Shown here: positions 4,390 to 10,806 of the stretch, piece after piece
Position numbering within the stretch: the first letter of the stretch is position 1
Layout of the letters: each line of letters begins with the position of its first letter
Source: UMGS1601 sp964617585
Lineage (GTDB): Bacteria > Bacillota > Clostridia > Oscillospirales > Ruminococcaceae
NCBI GenBank assembly: GCA_964617585.1
Contig: CAZTXS010000038.1
Location: 1-10,806, forward strand
Direction of reading: 5' to 3'
Length of the DNA: 10,806 bases
Made by a program: the position numbers and the translations under genes
Notes under the pieces: generated by a model
The model's input: the letters and a program-made list of their open reading frames with translations, nothing else
What the model was told of the DNA's origin: nothing
Databases searched by the model: none

Positions 4390-6108
4390 ATGACAGTTCA
4401 AGAGCTGTATAAATTATGGTGTGAAAAAGCTGACGGCGACTCCGACCTGCTTCCCGAGCTTAAAAGTATCGAAGGCAACCAATCTGAAATTGAGGACAGA
4501 TTCGCTGTTTCCTTAAAATTCGGTACGGCAGGTCTTAGAGGAGTTATCGGAGCAGGTACTAACAGAATGAATATCTATACTGTTCGTCAGGCTACTCAGG
4601 GACTTGCAGACTATGTTAATCAGGAATTTCAAAACGGTTCTGTAGCTATCGCCTACGATTCCAGAATTAAATCCGATGTTTTTGCAAAAGAGGCTGCAAG
4701 CGTCCTTGCCGCTAACGGTATTAAAGTCTGCATTTACCCAGAGCTTATGCCTACTCCTATGCTGTCTTTTGCAGTTAGAGAGCTTAAATGCGATTCGGGT
4801 ATCGTTATTACCGCTTCTCATAATCCTGCTAAATACAACGGATACAAGGTTTACGGCTCGGACGGATGTCAAATGACTCCTCAGGCGGCTGACATAGTTC
4901 TTGAAAAAATATCTCATGTTGATGTTCTCGACGGAGCTAAGGTAATCAGCTTTGAGGAAGGACTGAACAGCGGAAAAATTGAATATATTTCTCAGAATGT
5001 TATAGATAAATACCTTGAAAAGGTTAAAGAACAGAGTATTCACCCTGAAATAGTTGCGGAAAGCGGACTGAAAGTCGTTTACACTCCGCTTAACGGAACA
5101 GGCAACAAACCGATAAGACAAATTCTTAAGAATATCGGCGTTAAAGATGTTACCGTCGTTCCCGAGCAGGAATATCCGGACGGAAACTTCCCTACCTGTC
5201 CTTTTCCAAATCCGGAAATCAAGGAAGCGCTTCATAAAGGGCTTGAGCTCTCAAAAAAAGTCAAGCCGGATCTGCTTTTGGCTTCCGACCCCGACGCCGA
5301 CAGAATGGGAATCGCAGTCCCCGACGGCAAGGGCGATTTCGTGCTGTTTTCGGGAAATGAGGTCGGAGCTTTGCTTTTAGAGTATATCTGCCATGAAAGA
5401 ACGGCTCTCGGAAATATGCCTAAAAACCCTATTACGGTCAAAACTATAGTTTCAACCGATATTATTTCAAAAATAGCAAAAGCTTATAACGTTGAAATGA
5501 TAGAGGTACTGACAGGCTTTAAATTTATCGGAGAGCAAATCGGCTTACTTGAGGAAAAAGGCGAAGAAGAAAGATACATTTTCGGATTTGAAGAAAGCTA
5601 CGGTTATCTCGCAGGCTCATATGTCAGAGATAAGGACGCAGTTGTAGCTTCTATGCTTGTATGTGAAATGACTGCGTTTTACCGTACAAAGGGAATTTCT
5701 CTTATCCAGGCGAGAGAAAATCTTTATAAAAAGTACGGTAACTATGTTCATACTCAGAAAAGTTTCATCTGCGAAGGTCTTTCAGGCATGGAAAGAATGG
5801 CTGAAATCATGACCGGTTTGAGAGAAAATCCTCCTGCTGAAATCGGAGGACTTAAAGTCCTGTCGACAGCCGATTATAAAACAAGCGTTCAGAAGGATTT
5901 AACTAGCGGCAGTGAAAAGAAAATCAGCCTTCCTAAGTCTGACGTTATATCCTTTATGCTTGAGAAAAACGCAAAGGTAATTATACGCCCTTCGGGAACA
6001 GAACCTAAAATCAAAGCTTATTATACCACAACAGACAGCAACAGAGATAAAGCTGTGCAGCTCGAAGAAATCATTTCAGATGACTTTAAAAGGATTATCG
6101 GGTTTTAA
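4390..6108 (+). CDS. pgcA: Phosphoglucomutase/phosphomannomutase (alpha-D-phosphohexomutase)
   Basis: This cytoplasmic enzyme interconverts glucose 1-phosphate and glucose 6-phosphate (and often the mannose forms), linking glycolysis with UDP-glucose, glycogen and cell-wall sugar synthesis. The 572-residue length fits the PgcA (YhxB) type of Firmicutes. All four domain signatures are present: FGTAGLRG (44-51); the phosphoserine loop TASHNPAKYNGYK with Ser143; the Mg-binding loop DPDADR with Asp300, Asp302 and Asp304; the sugar-specificity loop GFEESYGY (399-406); and the phosphate-binding RPSGTEPK (533-540) in the C-terminal domain. The enzyme should be active. The start follows GAGGTG with 5 nt spacing. 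It has its own promoter and a leader with terminator-like structure, and no close downstream partner. After it comes repeat copy 3 and then the glucanase promoter. Whether glucose or mannose phosphate is preferred cannot be decided here. Confidence 0.95.
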   Translation: MTVQELYKLWCEKADGDSDLLPELKSIEGNQSEIEDRFAVSLKFGTAGLRGVIGAGTNRMNIYTVRQATQGLADYVNQEFQNGSVAIAYDSRIKSDVFAKEAASVLAANGIKVCIYPELMPTPMLSFAVRELKCDSGIVITASHNPAKYNGYKVYGSDGCQMTPQAADIVLEKISHVDVLDGAKVISFEEGLNSGKIEYISQNVIDKYLEKVKEQSIHPEIVAESGLKVVYTPLNGTGNKPIRQILKNIGVKDVTVVPEQEYPDGNFPTCPFPNPEIKEALHKGLELSKKVKPDLLLASDPDADRMGIAVPDGKGDFVLFSGNEVGALLLEYICHERTALGNMPKNPITVKTIVSTDIISKIAKAYNVEMIEVLTGFKFIGEQIGLLEEKGEEERYIFGFEESYGYLAGSYVRDKDAVVASMLVCEMTAFYRTKGISLIQARENLYKKYGNYVHTQKSFICEGLSGMERMAEIMTGLRENPPAEIGGLKVLSTADYKTSVQKDLTSGSEKKISLPKSDVISFMLEKNAKVIIRPSGTEPKIKAYYTTTDSNRDKAVQLEEIISDDFKRIIGF

Positions 6109-6138
6109 GTGAATTAAATATAGCATTAAAAAAGCAGT

Positions 6139-6244
6139 TTCAATAATGGCTTGCACGTCATTCAACGCAGCAAGGGTCGGCAGTGCCGACCGAGTAATGA
6201 AACCCGCCGCCTATAGAGGTGGGGGACATCTTGACTAAGTTATA
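6139..6244 (+). repeat. Dispersed structured repeat, copy 3 (uninterrupted)
   Basis: This is the simplest copy, about 106 bp from TTCAATAA to CTAAGTTATA. GGTCGGC (6175-6181) pairs with GCCGACC (6185-6191), and CCGCCT (6207-6212) pairs with AGGTGG (6217-6222). Against copy 2 one base of the second stem has changed C to T, which turns a G-C into a G-U pair and keeps the fold. It starts 30 nt after the phosphoglucomutase stop. There is no T-run, so it is not a standard terminator. Confidence 0.88.
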
Positions 6245-6350
6245 TAAATCTGTCTTTTTTCACAAATTACGGAAACCATGTTTGTCAATTTTGAATAAAA
6301 TTTTGTTACGTATTTTAGCTAATTAACCAATGTTATTTATAAGCCGGATT

Positions 6351-6359
6351 TGGTATAAT
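6351..6359 (+). promoter_or_regulatory. Extended -10 promoter of the glucanase operon
   Basis: TGGTATAAT (6351-6359) is a consensus TATAAT with the extended TG. The best-placed -35 (TGTTAT, 6331-6336, 17 nt away) is weak. The start point would be about 6366, inside the left arm of the hairpin 6358-6390, leaving a leader of about 137 nt. Confidence 0.6.
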
Positions 6360-6397
6360 TATATAAAGCTGTGGTATAGCTTTATATAATTTTTTTT
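6358..6397 (+). terminator. Perfect 13-bp hairpin with T-run, overlapping the glucanase -10
   Basis: ATTATATAAAGCT (6358-6370) and AGCTTTATATAAT (6378-6390) pair perfectly around a 7-nt loop and are followed by Ts to 6397. It can end transcripts coming from the phosphoglucomutase gene 250 nt upstream, which has no nearer terminator. A transcript starting at the overlapping promoter would hold only the inner part of the left arm, giving a 5-bp stem, so it could largely escape. Confidence 0.65.
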
Positions 6398-6402
6398 ATA
6401 AA

Positions 6403-6472
6403 ATTAATATATGTATGTTATTTAGTGTTATTTTATGATTAATATATGTATATTATTTAGTGTAATTTACAT
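6403..6472. repeat. 35-bp tandem direct repeat in the glucanase leader
   Basis: Two adjacent units, 6403-6437 and 6438-6472, match at 30 of 35 positions; the first 26 bases (ATTAATATATGTAT onward through TTATTTAGTGT) differ only once. They lie between the terminator-like hairpin and the ribosome binding site, inside the predicted leader. They could be paired protein-binding sites or an RNA element. Confidence 0.8.
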
Positions 6473-6502
6473 ATTTAATAAAAAAAGAAATGAGGTAAAC
6501 AC

Positions 6503-8851
6503 ATGAAAACAAAAAGACTGCTTTCTGGATTGATTTGCTCAATAATGGCAATATCAGCAACAGTTAGTTCACTTACCGCCACAACGGCAAGTGCTGCCAA
6601 CTTCAATGATTTAAGTCAATCACAGATAGTTGAAGCAATGGGCGCAGGCTGGAACTTGGGAAATCAGCTTGAAGCTTCAAATTCAGGAACTCCCAGTGAA
6701 ACAGCTTGGGGTAATCCTGTTATAAAAAAAGAACTTATTCAAACAGTTAAAGAAGCAGGGTTCAAATCTATAAGAATTCCTGTATCATATTTAAGCTACA
6801 TAGGCGAAGGTCCTAACTACACAATAAACGCTGCATGGTTAAACAGAGTACAAGAGGTTATTGATTATGCTGTAGCTGAAGGACTTTATGTAATTATGAA
6901 TATTCACGGCGATGGATATTATACAGTTACCGGAAGTTGGCTTTTGTGCGGCGAGTCTGAAGAAGATCAGGTTGCAATAAGAGCTAAATATGAAGCAGTC
7001 TGGAAACAGATTGCAGAACGCTTCAAAGACTATGACGAGCATCTTATTTTCGAGTCAATGAACGAAGAATTTGATGGAAAATATTCCGGACAGAATTTCT
7101 CGGCATATGAAAACATCAACGCTTACAATCAGATTTTCGTTGACGCGGTTCGTCAGACAGGCGGAAACAACGCAAAACGCTGGCTTCTCATCCCCGGCTG
7201 GAACACAGATATTGATCAGACGGTAAACAGCCAGGGAGGATATTCTTTTGTAATTCCCGAGGACACATATCTTGACAACAATGTAAGCGGCAAAAGAATA
7301 ATGATTTCGGTTCACTACTATGCTCCATGGGATTTCTGCGGTGATGACACAAGCACTAAATATTCACGCTGGGGTGCAGACGCAGATTCGAGTTATAAGG
7401 TTTCATACGGATGCGATGAAGACTATATGGAAGCGCAAATCAAGAAGGTTTATAACAAGTTTGTAAAAGAGGGCTACCCTGTAGTTATCGGCGAATACGG
7501 ATGCATCAATAAATCATCAGCTGACTCAGAAAATACATATTACAGAGCTTATTATTGTAATACATTGTGCAAATACGCAAAACAATACGGTTGCGTTCCG
7601 GTTTACTGGGATAACGGCGCATCTTCAAACAGCTTCGGACTTATTAACAGAAGTTCTTACAAGATTGTTATGCCGACAATTGTAAACGCTATCGTAAGCG
7701 TTTATTCAACACCAAGTGAAAATCTTACAAGACTTATTTCGATCGTAAACGATTTATCTGAAACTGATTATACGACCGACACCTGGGAAGCTCTCATAAC
7801 AGAGCTGGACAGTGCAGAATCGGTTTCAAATAACGCTTCTTCAACAGACGAACAGATAGAATACGCTTATAACAGTCTTTTAGACACTATGAATTCACTT
7901 AAATTCAAACAGAGAGCTACAAATTTAAAACCTGTTGCTCAAAATATTACAGATGTTGTTTATAATATCACATCAACTGCTGATGGAGAGTTTATGTATC
8001 AATATTGTGATGCTGACGAAACCGGAGAGAACCCTACATATACAATAGATGTTGTAGCAGGCACTTATAATTATACTGTAACTCCTCCAATGGAAACTAC
8101 AGGATTTTGGAATCTGGGATTTGCAAATCTTTCAACAGAAAGCAGCGACACAATGATCGTAAACAGCATAACTATCAATGGTTATACATTTGATAATGAA
8201 GATCTTAAGATAGGAAACACTTTAACAAGTGATGGTTATAATAATGCTTTAATAAACATTTGGCAAGGAATATCAGGCACCTACGATTCACAGGATAAAG
8301 AAGCATGTCTGGTAGTTACTGCTAATGACAAAATTGAGTTTTGTGTTTATGAGCCTTACGAAGAACCTTCAAGCGATCCAACGTCAGGCAACGATGAGCC
8401 TTCAAGCAAGCCTACATCAGCTTCAACGACTGCTAAGATAACTGCCAAAACTACAGCTAAGACAACTGCTAAAACTACAACCAAAGCAAAAAGATCCGCT
8501 GCTCAGGTTGCAAAGGACAAAGCAGCGGCTAAGAAAGCCATGAAGCAGGCGAAGATCACAAAGCTGACTGTTAAGAGCAAGGCTAAGAAGAAGATAACGG
8601 TTTCATGGAAGAAAGTTAAGAAAGCTAAGGGCTATCAGGTACAGGTTTCCAAGAAAAAGAACTTCAAAAAGATAGTATTCAAAAAGTTTACATCTAAGAA
8701 GAAGCTCACAATCAAGAACAGCAAGATTAAGAGCAAAAAGACATATTATGTAAGAGTAAGAGCATACGCTACATACAAGAATGCTAATAATAAGGCAATT
8801 AAGGTATACAGCAGTTGGAATAAAAAGCTCAGAAAAGTTAAAGTAAAGTAG
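6503..8851 (+). CDS. Secreted GH5 endo-beta-1,4-glucanase/xyloglucanase with cationic FN3-like tail
   Basis: This extracellular beta-glucan hydrolase has 782 residues. A signal peptide (1-31, cut near ASA-AN) leads to a GH5 barrel (about 38-402) with the family motifs AGWNLGNQLEA (48-58), RIPVSYL (91-97), NIHGDGYYT (133-141), acid/base Glu188 in FESMNEE, VHYYAPWDF (270-278), nucleophile Glu331 in IGEYG, and VYWDN (367-371). From memory the GDGYY and NEE forms resemble subfamily GH5_4 xyloglucanases such as Paenibacillus XG5; cellulose or mixed-linkage glucan are alternatives. Next come a FIVAR-like helical module (about 408-468), a beta-rich unrecognised module (about 475-616, a carbohydrate-binding candidate), a PSS/TAK linker (617-661), and a fibronectin-III-like module (684-782). 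Residues 661-782 hold 42 Lys and 4 Arg but one acidic residue. There is no dockerin or sortase motif. The start follows GAGGT. The next gene is a paralogue 79 nt downstream. Confidence 0.93.
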   Translation: MKTKRLLSGLICSIMAISATVSSLTATTASAANFNDLSQSQIVEAMGAGWNLGNQLEASNSGTPSETAWGNPVIKKELIQTVKEAGFKSIRIPVSYLSYIGEGPNYTINAAWLNRVQEVIDYAVAEGLYVIMNIHGDGYYTVTGSWLLCGESEEDQVAIRAKYEAVWKQIAERFKDYDEHLIFESMNEEFDGKYSGQNFSAYENINAYNQIFVDAVRQTGGNNAKRWLLIPGWNTDIDQTVNSQGGYSFVIPEDTYLDNNVSGKRIMISVHYYAPWDFCGDDTSTKYSRWGADADSSYKVSYGCDEDYMEAQIKKVYNKFVKEGYPVVIGEYGCINKSSADSENTYYRAYYCNTLCKYAKQYGCVPVYWDNGASSNSFGLINRSSYKIVMPTIVNAIVSVYSTPSENLTRLISIVNDLSETDYTTDTWEALITELDSAESVSNNASSTDEQIEYAYNSLLDTMNSLKFKQRATNLKPVAQNITDVVYNITSTADGEFMYQYCDADETGENPTYTIDVVAGTYNYTVTPPMETTGFWNLGFANLSTESSDTMIVNSITINGYTFDNEDLKIGNTLTSDGYNNALINIWQGISGTYDSQDKEACLVVTANDKIEFCVYEPYEEPSSDPTSGNDEPSSKPTSASTTAKITAKTTAKTTAKTTTKAKRSAAQVAKDKAAAKKAMKQAKITKLTVKSKAKKKITVSWKKVKKAKGYQVQVSKKKNFKKIVFKKFTSKKKLTIKNSKIKSKKTYYVRVRAYATYKNANNKAIKVYSSWNKKLRKVKVK
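8426..8485 (+). repeat. Thr-Ala-Lys linker microrepeat, first glucanase
   Basis: Residues 642-661 consist of repeated TTAK/ITAK/TTTK units coded by 12-bp variants of ACAACTGCTAAA. This is a flexible, basic, potentially O-glycosylated linker between the enzyme modules and the cationic tail. The same repeat occurs at 10572-10619, so the region is a natural site for slippage and recombination. Confidence 0.85.
8465..8672 (+). repeat. Duplicated C-terminal segment, unit 1
   Basis: This stretch matches 10599-10806 with only two substitutions in 208 nt (8656 and 8668, both A here and G there, both silent Lys codons). The first 191 nt are identical. It covers the end of the TAK linker, the KRSAAQVAKDKAAAKKA helix-like segment and the first half of the FN3-like module. 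The match may continue beyond the window end. Confidence 0.95.
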
Positions 8852-8859
8852 CAGAGCGA

Positions 8860-8898
8860 ACACTGTCATCTATGATTTGTATATCATAAAAGCAGTGT
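8860..8898 (+). other. Nested stem-loop between the two glucanase genes
   Basis: ACACTG (8860-8865) pairs with CAGTGT (8893-8898), and inside it TATGAT (8871-8876) pairs with ATCATA (8883-8888) around a 6-nt loop. No T-run follows, so it is unlikely to be a terminator. In the short spacer of a two-gene unit it could be an RNA processing or stabilising element. Confidence 0.5.
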
Positions 8899-8930
8899 AT
8901 AAATTATTAAAACAGAAACGAGGTAAAAAT

Positions 8931-10806
8931 ATGAAGATTAAAAAACTAATTTCAGGTTTAATTTGTTCTGTCATGGCTATTTCAGCAGTGTTATGTTCAT
9001 TCCCTGTTGCAGTAAGCGCCGTTGAAAGCTATGACGACGAATTCACCGACCTGAACCAATCACAAATAGTTGAGGCTATGGGAGCGGGCTGGAACGTTGG
9101 AAATCAGCTTGAAGCGAACAGTAACGGAACTCCAAATGAAACTGCATGGACTTCTACAAAAATTACAAAAGAACTTATCCAAGCAGTTAAAGCACAGGGA
9201 TTCAATACAATCCGTATTCCTGTTTCTTATCTCAGCAAAATAGGCTCAGCGCCTGATTATACTATTGACAGCGCTTGGCTCGACCGTATTCAAGAGGTTG
9301 TAAACTACTGTTATGAAGAAGATTTATATATTATTTTGAATATGCACGGCGACGGATATTACACCATAAGCGGCGGATGGTTGCTCTGCGGAGAATCTGA
9401 GGAAAAACAGGTTACAATAAGAGAAAAATATAAAGCCTGCTGGAAACAAATTTCAGAGCGTTTCAAAGGCTATGACGAGCATTTGATTTTTGAATCAATG
9501 AACGAGGAGTTTGACAATACATATAATACTCCTAACAAGACATACTATGAAAATATCAACAAATATAATCAAATTTTTGTTGACACAGTACGTCAGACCG
9601 GCGGAAACAACGCAAAACGTTGGCTTTTAATTCCGGGTTGGAACACAAATATTGAGTATACCGTCGGTGATTACGGCTTCTCAATTCCTACAGATACATA
9701 CAGAGATTCTTCAATTCCGTCAGACGAACAAAGAATTATGATTTCGGTTCATTACTACTATCCATGGGATTTCTGCGGAACAGAAAGCATGGCAACTACT
9801 ACTTGGGGAACTGATGCTGAAATAAAAACTCTTCAAGACCAATTTACAAGATGCTATGTTTCCTTTGTTGCAAAGGGATACCCTGTAGTTATCGGAGAGT
9901 GGGGATCAATAGATAAATCTAATGAATCATACCGTGCTATATTTGCAAACGAGCTTTGCAGAGCTGCAAGAGCAAGGGGTATGGTTCCAGTTTACTGGGA
10001 TAATGCATATAATGGTAATTATGGTTTCGGCTTATTTAACAGAAGCACCTACACTGTTACTCAGCAAGGCATTATAGACGCTATTAAGTCGGCATATGAG
10101 GGCGATCCTGACAATTTTGAATACGTTGAGCCTATTTCAAAAAACGATGCACTGGCCGTTATTTATTCCACAAAACAACAAACAGTTTTATCATCAGGTA
10201 CTGCTGATTCGTCAATGAACGGAACTGTTGCAGTAAGATATATATTTGACTGTGCTTCCGACGTTTCATTTAATCAGTATTCAGTTATTAATCTGTCAGC
10301 TGATGTTGCCGGAACTTCATCTACTGCTAAAGTTTCAGGAAATAGCGATGTATCCGGAGCAACATTACTAACAGCAGTTTTAAATCTTGATAATCCGATT
10401 AAAACCGGCGACAGCTATACGTTCTCTGCATATACTCAGTCATGGGCAGACGCTTCGGATTATGTTTTCCTTATCAGAAGAATTGAGCTGCTTGATGCGG
10501 ACGGAAACGTAATTAAAACTATTGATAAGTCAAATGCAACAACAAATCAGACAAATACAACAGCTTCTAAGACAACTGCTAAAACAACTGCTAAAACCAC
10601 TGCTAAAACTACAACCAAAGCAAAAAGATCCGCTGCTCAGGTTGCAAAGGACAAAGCAGCGGCTAAGAAAGCCATGAAGCAGGCGAAGATCACAAAGCTG
10701 ACTGTTAAGAGCAAGGCTAAGAAGAAGATAACGGTTTCATGGAAGAAAGTTAAGAAAGCTAAGGGCTATCAGGTACAGGTTTCCAAGAAGAAGAACTTCA
10801 AGAAGA
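8931..10806 (+). CDS. Second secreted GH5 glucanase, paralogue, cut by window end
   Basis: The frame is open from the ATG at 8931 (ribosome binding site GAGGT, 7 nt upstream) to the window edge, 625 codons plus one base. A signal peptide (1-30, cut near VSA-VE) precedes a GH5 barrel (about 40-388) with GAGWNVGNQLEA (51-62), RIPVSYL (95-101), NMHGDGYYT (137-145), acid/base Glu192 in FESMNEE, VHYYYPWDF (273-281), nucleophile Glu323 in IGEWG, and VYWDN (354-358). It is clearly homologous to the upstream enzyme but diverged throughout the barrel. The FIVAR-like module is absent. A different beta-rich module (about 395-533, unrecognised, possibly carbohydrate-binding) leads to a TAK linker (548-563) and the same Lys-rich FN3-like tail, nearly identical in DNA. 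Probably co-transcribed with the first gene, acting outside the cell on the same kind of beta-glucan with other binding preferences. By analogy about 55 residues are missing. Confidence 0.93.
   Translation, partial: MKIKKLISGLICSVMAISAVLCSFPVAVSAVESYDDEFTDLNQSQIVEAMGAGWNVGNQLEANSNGTPNETAWTSTKITKELIQAVKAQGFNTIRIPVSYLSKIGSAPDYTIDSAWLDRIQEVVNYCYEEDLYIILNMHGDGYYTISGGWLLCGESEEKQVTIREKYKACWKQISERFKGYDEHLIFESMNEEFDNTYNTPNKTYYENINKYNQIFVDTVRQTGGNNAKRWLLIPGWNTNIEYTVGDYGFSIPTDTYRDSSIPSDEQRIMISVHYYYPWDFCGTESMATTTWGTDAEIKTLQDQFTRCYVSFVAKGYPVVIGEWGSIDKSNESYRAIFANELCRAARARGMVPVYWDNAYNGNYGFGLFNRSTYTVTQQGIIDAIKSAYEGDPDNFEYVEPISKNDALAVIYSTKQQTVLSSGTADSSMNGTVAVRYIFDCASDVSFNQYSVINLSADVAGTSSTAKVSGNSDVSGATLLTAVLNLDNPIKTGDSYTFSAYTQSWADASDYVFLIRRIELLDADGNVIKTIDKSNATTNQTNTTASKTTAKTTAKTTAKTTTKAKRSAAQVAKDKAAAKKAMKQAKITKLTVKSKAKKKITVSWKKVKKAKGYQVQVSKKKNFKK
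10572..10619 (+). repeat. Thr-Ala-Lys linker microrepeat, second glucanase
   Basis: Residues 548-563 are four TTAK-type units coded by near-perfect 12-bp repeats (ACAACTGCTAAA and close variants). They are more regular than in the first gene, and the shared near-identical segment begins within them. Confidence 0.85.
10599..10806 (+). repeat. Duplicated C-terminal segment, unit 2
   Basis: This is the partner of 8465-8672 at a constant offset of 2134 nt, with 206 of 208 positions identical. It codes for the linker end, the KRSAAQVAKDKAAAKKA segment and the start of the FN3-like module, and continues off the window. Confidence 0.95.

Noticed and set aside
4513..5235. Long open frame (240 codons) on the minus strand
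   Set aside because: It lies wholly inside the phosphoglucomutase gene, has no ribosome binding site or recognisable motif, and the sense frame carries every catalytic signature of the enzyme.
6403..6472. CRISPR-like repeat pair
   Set aside because: The two 35-bp units are directly adjacent with no spacer, only two exist, and no cas gene is present.
8426..8848. Dockerin or sortase anchor at the glucanase C-terminus
   Set aside because: There is no duplicated calcium-loop DxNxDG motif and no LPxTG with hydrophobic tail; the end is a Lys-rich FN3-like module.
8860..8930. Terminator between the two glucanase genes
   Set aside because: The stem-loop there has no downstream T-run, and the second gene has no clear promoter in the 79-bp spacer, so co-transcription is more likely.

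Overview
The window looks like chromosomal DNA from a spore-forming, fibre-degrading Clostridia member, most likely a Ruminococcus-like Oscillospiraceae. The evidence is low-GC AT-rich spacers, strong AGGAG/GAGGT ribosome binding sites, two forespore SpoVA genes, and a tandem pair of secreted GH5 glucanases with Thr-Ala-Lys linkers and lysine-rich fibronectin-III-like tails. The genus is an inference from gene content; no 16S or other marker is present.

Left part (1-1600): an alpha/beta hydrolase of the chloroperoxidase/arylesterase type ends at a textbook intrinsic terminator. It lies between two oppositely oriented copies of a GC-rich, hairpin-forming dispersed repeat; a third copy lies after the phosphoglucomutase gene. 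Facing the hydrolase is a small gene for a basic, low-complexity protein with one C-terminal membrane segment. Its last codon and stop lie inside the end of the repeat.

Middle (1600-6110): spoVAD and spoVAE form a two-gene unit behind a sigma-F/G-like promoter, without the usual spoVAC. They act in dipicolinic acid movement across the forespore membrane. They converge on a LysR-type regulator gene, and the two stop codons share one CTAG. After a 381-bp AT-rich divergent spacer comes a phosphohexomutase (PgcA-like) with a consensus extended -10 promoter and a leader of about 130 nt holding a terminator-like hairpin.

Right part (6110-10806): the spacer holds repeat copy 3, an extended -10 promoter overlapped by a perfect 13-bp terminator hairpin, and a 35-bp tandem direct repeat. 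Two paralogous secreted GH5 enzymes follow, probably co-transcribed, with a nested hairpin between them. Their catalytic domains have diverged and their middle modules are unrelated by eye. Their C-terminal cationic module is nevertheless 206/208 identical at the DNA level, which points to recent homogenisation. The second gene runs off the window.

I found no rRNA, tRNA, CRISPR array, transposase or phage gene. The most unusual items are the dispersed structured repeat with its hairpin-in-repeat insertion, the shared highly cationic tail of the two glucanases, and the hairpin-rich leaders of the pgm and glucanase genes.
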